Assembly: GCA_937876865.1 (NCBI GenBank)
Contig: CALEFF010000007.1
Span: 1-35,428 of the forward strand
From: an uncultured Bacteroidales bacterium
GTDB taxonomy: Bacteria; Bacteroidota; Bacteroidia; Bacteroidales; P3
Direction of reading: 5' to 3'
Length of the DNA: 35,428 nt
The notes below the pieces were generated by a model that was not told the origin of the DNA, ran no database searches, and saw only the letters and a list, made by a program, of their open reading frames with translations. Of the stretch, positions 32,086 through 35,428 are shown piece after piece (within the stretch, counting starts at the first letter, position 1; every line of letters starts with the position of its first letter). The position numbers and the translations under genes are program-made.

Positions 32086-32093
32086 CAAAGATA
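32086..32093 (-). promoter_or_regulatory. -7 promoter box for the flippase gene
   Basis: The minus strand reads TATCTTTG, a perfect TAnnTTTG, with only five bases (CACTC) before GTG 32080. No -33 partner is evident. Confidence 0.4.
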
Positions 32094-32111
32094 AGAAAAA
32101 ATGCAGAAAAA

Positions 32112-32143
32112 TTTGGTGGATTTAATTTTTTTGTGTAGTTTTG
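32112..32143 (+). promoter_or_regulatory. Promoter of tRNA-His
   Basis: TTTG (32112-32115), 20 bases, TAGTTTTG (32136-32143): a full match to the Bacteroidetes consensus, placing the transcript start a few bases before the tRNA 5' end at 32157/32158. Confidence 0.65.
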
Positions 32144-32156
32144 CAAACTCAAATAC

Positions 32157-32231
32157 GGTGCGAGTAGTTCAGTTGGTTAGAATATCAGATTGTGGTCCTG
32201 AGGGTCGTGGGTTCAAATCCCATCTCGCACC
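32157..32231 (+). tRNA. tRNA-His (anticodon GTG)
   Basis: The acceptor stem GTGCGAG (32158-32164) pairs with CTCGCAC (32224-32230). The preceding G at 32157 provides G-1 opposite C73 at 32231, the histidine identity pair. The D arm is AGTTGGTTA, the anticodon loop is TTGTGGT with GTG, and the T arm is GTGGGTTCAAATCCCAT. The closing pair of the anticodon stem is A-C. The 3' CCA is not fully encoded: CA follows C73. Confidence 0.96.
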
Positions 32232-32248
32232 CAGAGATTAAAGAAAGT

Positions 32249-32282
32249 AAAGGCTCTTCAAAAGATTGAGGAGCCTTTTTTG
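32249..32282 (+). terminator. Terminator after tRNA-His
   Basis: AAAGGCTC (32249-32256) pairs with GAGCCTTT (32271-32278). The stem continues inward through TTCAA/TTGAG to about 13 bp with an AAGA loop, and a T run follows the stem. It separates the tRNA from the M16 gene. Confidence 0.85.
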
Positions 32283-32309
32283 TTAGAATAAATTTTAATG
32301 TTAAAAGAT

Positions 32310-35084
32310 ATGAAAAAACTTAGTTTAATTATTGCCCTTGTTTTCGTTTCTTTGAATGTTTTTGCACAATCATTCAAATACGAAAGCGTAAAGAATGATC
32401 CTTTGAATGCAAGGATTTACACTCTCGGAAATGGACTTAAAGTCTATATGTCGGTTAATAAAAGCGAACCAAGAATACAAACTTACATTGCAGTAAGAGT
32501 TGGAAGCAAGAATGACCCAAGTGCGACAACAGGATTAGCACATTATTTTGAGCACATGATGTTTAAAGGCTCAGAAAAGTTTGGAACAACAAATTGGAAG
32601 AAAGAAAAAGAATATATAGATAAGATAGAAAATCTATATGAGGTTTATCGTAAGGAGAAAGACCCTCTAAAAAGAAAAGGATTGTATACAGAAATTGACT
32701 CTTTGTCTTATATAGCATCGGGATTCGCCATTGCAAACGAATATGACAAGATGATGAGTTTCATAGGCAGTCAAGGAACAAACGCAGCCACAAGTAACGA
32801 TTACACATTCTATCAAGAAGACATACCAAGCAATCAATTAGAAAATTGGGCTAAGATTCAAGCCGACCGTTTCGCTAATCCAGTGTTAAGACTCTTCCAT
32901 ACAGAATTGGAAACCATTTACGAAGAAAAAAATATGAGTCTTACAAAGGATTATCGTAAAGTAAACGAAGCAATGCTTAAAGCCTTATTCCCTTCACACC
33001 CTTACGGACAACAAACAACCTTAGGAGAAGCAGAACATTTACGTAATCCAAGTTTGAAAAACATTAAAGAATTTCACTCACAATACTATGTGCCAAACAA
33101 TTATTGTATTGCAATGAGTGGAGACTTCGATCCAGATAAAGCAATCAAGATAATAGACAAATACTTTGGAGGATTAAAAGCAGTAGAAGTACCAAAATTG
33201 GAATTCAAAGCTGAAAAAGAAATCACAAAAGTAAAAGAAATAGAAGTAAAAGGCTTAGAAAGTGAATATATCACAATAGCATATAGAATCAATGCAGGCT
33301 CTACATCAAAAGAAGCAATGATGGCAGAACTTATAGATATGATTCTAAACAACGGATACACAGGATTGATAGACAAAAACATCAATCAAAAACAACTATG
33401 CCAAAGAGCAAATAGTGGAGTGTATGGATTAAACGACTACACTGCCTTTATTTTAAGAGCATACCCTACAAAAGGACAAAAATTAGATGAATTAAAATCT
33501 ATGTTGTTGCAACAAATCGATATTTTGAAGACAGGAAATTGGGACGAAAGCATTTTGCAAGCAGGAATCAATAATATGAAATTCCGCGAAATACGTTCTT
33601 TGGAATCAAACTCAGCAAGAGCGATGAAAATGGCGATGAGTTATCTTTCAAATGTTGAATGGGAAAACGAAGTAAATTACTTAGACAACCTTTCTCAAAT
33701 CACAAAAGATGAAATCGTTGCTTTTGCAAATCAAATCTTCAAATCGAACAACTATGTAGTTATAAAGAAAATAAAAGACGAACCAGAAACAGTTGCAAAG
33801 GTTGAAAAACCAGCAATAACACCTATTCAAATCAATCGTAGTGCAGAGAGTGATTTCTTTAAGAAAGTAAAAGAAGCAAAAGTAGAAGACATAAAACCTG
33901 TTTTTGTTGATTACGACAAAGATATGAGCATAAAGAAAATGCAAAACGGTACAGAAATCCTTTATGTTAAGAATAATGACAACACACGTTATAGTTTAAG
34001 TTTCCGTTACGCTGTTGGAACATGGGAAAACAAGTATTTAGGATTACTTGGTTACTATCAAGATTTCTTATATACTCCATTTATGAGCCAACAACAAATA
34101 AAAGAAAAATTATATAACATAGCCACAACATTTAGAATAAGCACAAGCGGAGATGAAACAGTAGTTACAATCGAGGGATTGACAGAAAATCTTTTAGAAG
34201 CCTTAGATATAGTAGATGGAATACTAACAAATCCTTGTCTTGATGAGAAAGCGTTAGAAAGTATCAAGCAAAAACTTTTCAAAGAAAGAGCTGAAGCAAA
34301 GAGTTCACAACAACAATGTTTCTCTAAGCTATCTTCTTACGCTCTTTACGGCAAAAAGAATGCACATCGTACACTTTTGAGCGACAAAGAAATCAATAAA
34401 CTAACAACAAAGCAACTTACAGAACAAATAAAGAACTTAAAACTATACGAAGAACAAATAACCTATTACGGAGACTTGAATATAGATGCAATAGAAGACT
34501 ATATTTTCCGTCATCACAAGATGAATGAAACAGGTTCATACAAAAAAGCAGACAGAAAACTATCAGAAAAACAAAAAATAACCAAGAATAAAGTTTACTT
34601 TGTCAATTACCCAGCAAATCAATCCTATTGCAGAATGTTTATAGTTGGCGATAAATATGACGAAAGCCAAAGAGCAGTAGTTGCAATGTACAATGAATAC
34701 TTTGGAGGCAGTATGAATAGCATCGTATTCCAAGAAATGAGAGAAAAACGCTCACTTGCCTACCAAGCATCTTCACGTTACATAATGGGAAGCAATAAAA
34801 CCGACAAAAATTATAACCTTGCACACATAGCAACTCAAAACGATAAAGTAGTAGAAGCATTCGATGCGTTTAATTCTCTATTAGATTATATGCCGGTAGC
34901 AGAAAATAACTTTGACCTTGCAAAACAAAGTATCTTGAAATCAATAGCAACAAACCGTACAACAAAGCAAGCAATCATTTCTTCTTACCTAACAGACAAA
35001 GAATATGGAAGAAAAGAAAACACACAAAAGCAAAAGTGCGCTAGCCACAAACTTTTTAGGCAACTTCTTAATTTCCAAAAATAA
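32310..35084 (+). CDS. M16-family zinc metallopeptidase, exported, with abnormal 3' end
   Basis: Read from ATG 32310 (signal peptide MKKLSLIIALVFVSLNVFAQ) this gives 924 residues; an in-frame ATG at 32298 adds four. The inverted zinc motif HYFEH is at 78-82, with a downstream glutamate in TELETIYEEKN, followed by a second, inactive-type M16 domain (about 510-900). This is the pitrilysin/insulinase family, which degrades peptides in the periplasm. After about residue 908 (EYGRKENTQKQ) the sequence stops resembling the family: the last 16 residues come from an unrelated segment, and the usual ~55-65 C-terminal residues are missing. The gene is probably cut by a junction near 35030. No own promoter is obvious. 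Confidence 0.88.
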   Translation: MKKLSLIIALVFVSLNVFAQSFKYESVKNDPLNARIYTLGNGLKVYMSVNKSEPRIQTYIAVRVGSKNDPSATTGLAHYFEHMMFKGSEKFGTTNWKKEKEYIDKIENLYEVYRKEKDPLKRKGLYTEIDSLSYIASGFAIANEYDKMMSFIGSQGTNAATSNDYTFYQEDIPSNQLENWAKIQADRFANPVLRLFHTELETIYEEKNMSLTKDYRKVNEAMLKALFPSHPYGQQTTLGEAEHLRNPSLKNIKEFHSQYYVPNNYCIAMSGDFDPDKAIKIIDKYFGGLKAVEVPKLEFKAEKEITKVKEIEVKGLESEYITIAYRINAGSTSKEAMMAELIDMILNNGYTGLIDKNINQKQLCQRANSGVYGLNDYTAFILRAYPTKGQKLDELKSMLLQQIDILKTGNWDESILQAGINNMKFREIRSLESNSARAMKMAMSYLSNVEWENEVNYLDNLSQITKDEIVAFANQIFKSNNYVVIKKIKDEPETVAKVEKPAITPIQINRSAESDFFKKVKEAKVEDIKPVFVDYDKDMSIKKMQNGTEILYVKNNDNTRYSLSFRYAVGTWENKYLGLLGYYQDFLYTPFMSQQQIKEKLYNIATTFRISTSGDETVVTIEGLTENLLEALDIVDGILTNPCLDEKALESIKQKLFKERAEAKSSQQQCFSKLSSYALYGKKNAHRTLLSDKEINKLTTKQLTEQIKNLKLYEEQITYYGDLNIDAIEDYIFRHHKMNETGSYKKADRKLSEKQKITKNKVYFVNYPANQSYCRMFIVGDKYDESQRAVVAMYNEYFGGSMNSIVFQEMREKRSLAYQASSRYIMGSNKTDKNYNLAHIATQNDKVVEAFDAFNSLLDYMPVAENNFDLAKQSILKSIATNRTTKQAIISSYLTDKEYGRKENTQKQKCASHKLFRQLLNFQK

Positions 35085-35238
35085 AACTTTCGAAATAGTT
35101 TTTGCAAAGTAAATAAATCTTTGTAAACCATCATAAATTTTTTCTAAAGAAATAGTAATGCTTGGAAGTGTTTTATTGTCCTCGTCAGAAACCTTTGAAA
35201 CATCTTCAAGTAAAAACTTCAAATTTTTTATTCCACGC
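35033..35238. other. Unidentified segment between two junctions
   Basis: About 210 bases that continue neither the M16 gene on the left nor clpX on the right. On the minus strand one frame stays open and reads ERGIKNLKFLLEDVSKVSDE...SLEKIYDGLQRFIYFAKT...EIKKLPKKFVAS, which looks like a piece of a real protein, but I do not recognise it. The base composition is A/T-rich, like the main window rather than the clpX part. Confidence 0.4.
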
Positions 35239-35373
35239 TCAGTTGAAGGAATTGCAGAATTCAATACAGGTATCGCAGATATAAACACCGGGACCCTCAA
35301 CAAGACGGGTAACCTCATCCTGTGATTTTCCGCAGAAAGAACAACAGATTTCTAAATCTTTTTCCTTTGCCAT
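35239..35373 (-). pseudogene. clpX: clpX 5' fragment (zinc-finger domain only)
   Basis: From ATG at 35373 the minus strand reads 44 codons to TGA at 35239. Residues 10-43 are the ClpX N-terminal zinc-binding domain: C11-SFC14 and C33-DTC36 form the four-cysteine site, with GKSQDEVTRLVEGPGVYICD between and after. Full ClpX has ~420 residues with an AAA+ ATPase domain, entirely missing here. The GPGVYICD version is Firmicutes-like, whereas Bacteroidetes proteins usually have G-x-GYICD or similar. A canonical AGGAG lies 8 bases before the ATG. The rest is replaced by unrelated sequence, so this is a fragment at a junction rather than a working gene. Confidence 0.75.
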
Positions 35374-35384
35374 AGGAAAAACTC

Positions 35385-35428
35385 CTATCTCTTAGTAATT
35401 ACCTTATCAATAAGTCCGTATTCCTGAG
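35385..35428 (-). CDS. clpP: clpP C-terminal end (runs off the window)
   Basis: The last 44 bases on the minus strand read QEYGLIDKVITKR and then TAG (35387-35385), the characteristic C-terminus of the ClpP serine protease subunit. The stop is 11 bases before the clpX ATG, the classic clpP-clpX order. The rest of the gene is outside the window. Confidence 0.7.
   Translation of the reverse strand, partial: QEYGLIDKVITKR

Noticed and set aside
34989..35318. 109-residue minus-strand frame ending in a hydrophobic stretch
   Set aside because: It crosses both breakpoints: its start is out of frame with clpX and its hydrophobic end is antisense to the M16 gene. Only the middle may be real coding sequence.

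Overview
The window is low-GC DNA from a member of the Bacteroidetes, probably an anaerobic Bacteroidales-like bacterium. Four things point there. Two proteins carry type IX secretion C-terminal sorting domains. There is a DUF5686-type outer-membrane barrel and a Bacteroidetes-type LptE. The gaps between genes repeatedly show the Bacteroidetes -7 box TAnnTTTG, in several cases with a TTG/TTTG box about 19-21 bases upstream. The presence of hydE implies [FeFe]-hydrogenase metabolism. Most of the window reads as ordinary core genome: envelope biogenesis, DNA repair and energetics. No CRISPR array, insertion sequence, integrase or phage module was seen.

Layout from the left: a truncated Na/Pi cotransporter (-); a small unknown lipoprotein (-); a + strand group of BASS-family transporter, PlsC-like acyltransferase and a large PLD-nuclease/helicase/DUF3427 protein; a - strand operon kdsD-era-HI0933/BaiN-like flavoprotein-DUF5686 barrel (11014 down to 6692); a tightly packed + operon recQ-aroB-T9SS cargo-lptE-GT117 (11124-18774), closed by an 18-bp-stem terminator shared with a convergent periplasmic thioredoxin; a + operon of T9SS FnIII protein-exbB-exbD-tonB-like; a - pair hppA-hydE; a bifunctional-nuclease-domain gene; a - pair rfbD-NlpC/P60; an O-antigen-ligase/TPR protein; a 54-residue repeat lipoprotein with its own promoter and terminator; a Wzx-like flippase (-); tRNA-His; and an M16 peptidase.

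Much of the window serves the cell surface. KdsD feeds Kdo/LPS core synthesis, LptE works in LPS export, and RfbD, the O-antigen ligase and the flippase look like surface-polysaccharide genes. ExbB/ExbD/TonB energise outer-membrane transport. HppA, HydE and the BASS and Na/Pi transporters belong to membrane energetics and ion-coupled uptake.

The last ~400 bases are anomalous. The M16 peptidase loses its family C-terminus near 35030. An unidentified ~210-base segment follows. The window then ends in - strand fragments of clpX (first 44 codons) and clpP (last codons) that look Firmicutes-like and carry a strong Shine-Dalgarno sequence. The most economical reading is a chimeric contig end. The most interesting biological items are the PLD-helicase-DUF3427 protein, the tiny repeat lipoprotein, the 21-base-spaced repeats at the rfbD/O-antigen-ligase promoters, and several places where the longest reading frame overruns a promoter. 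I found no clear previously undescribed multi-gene system.
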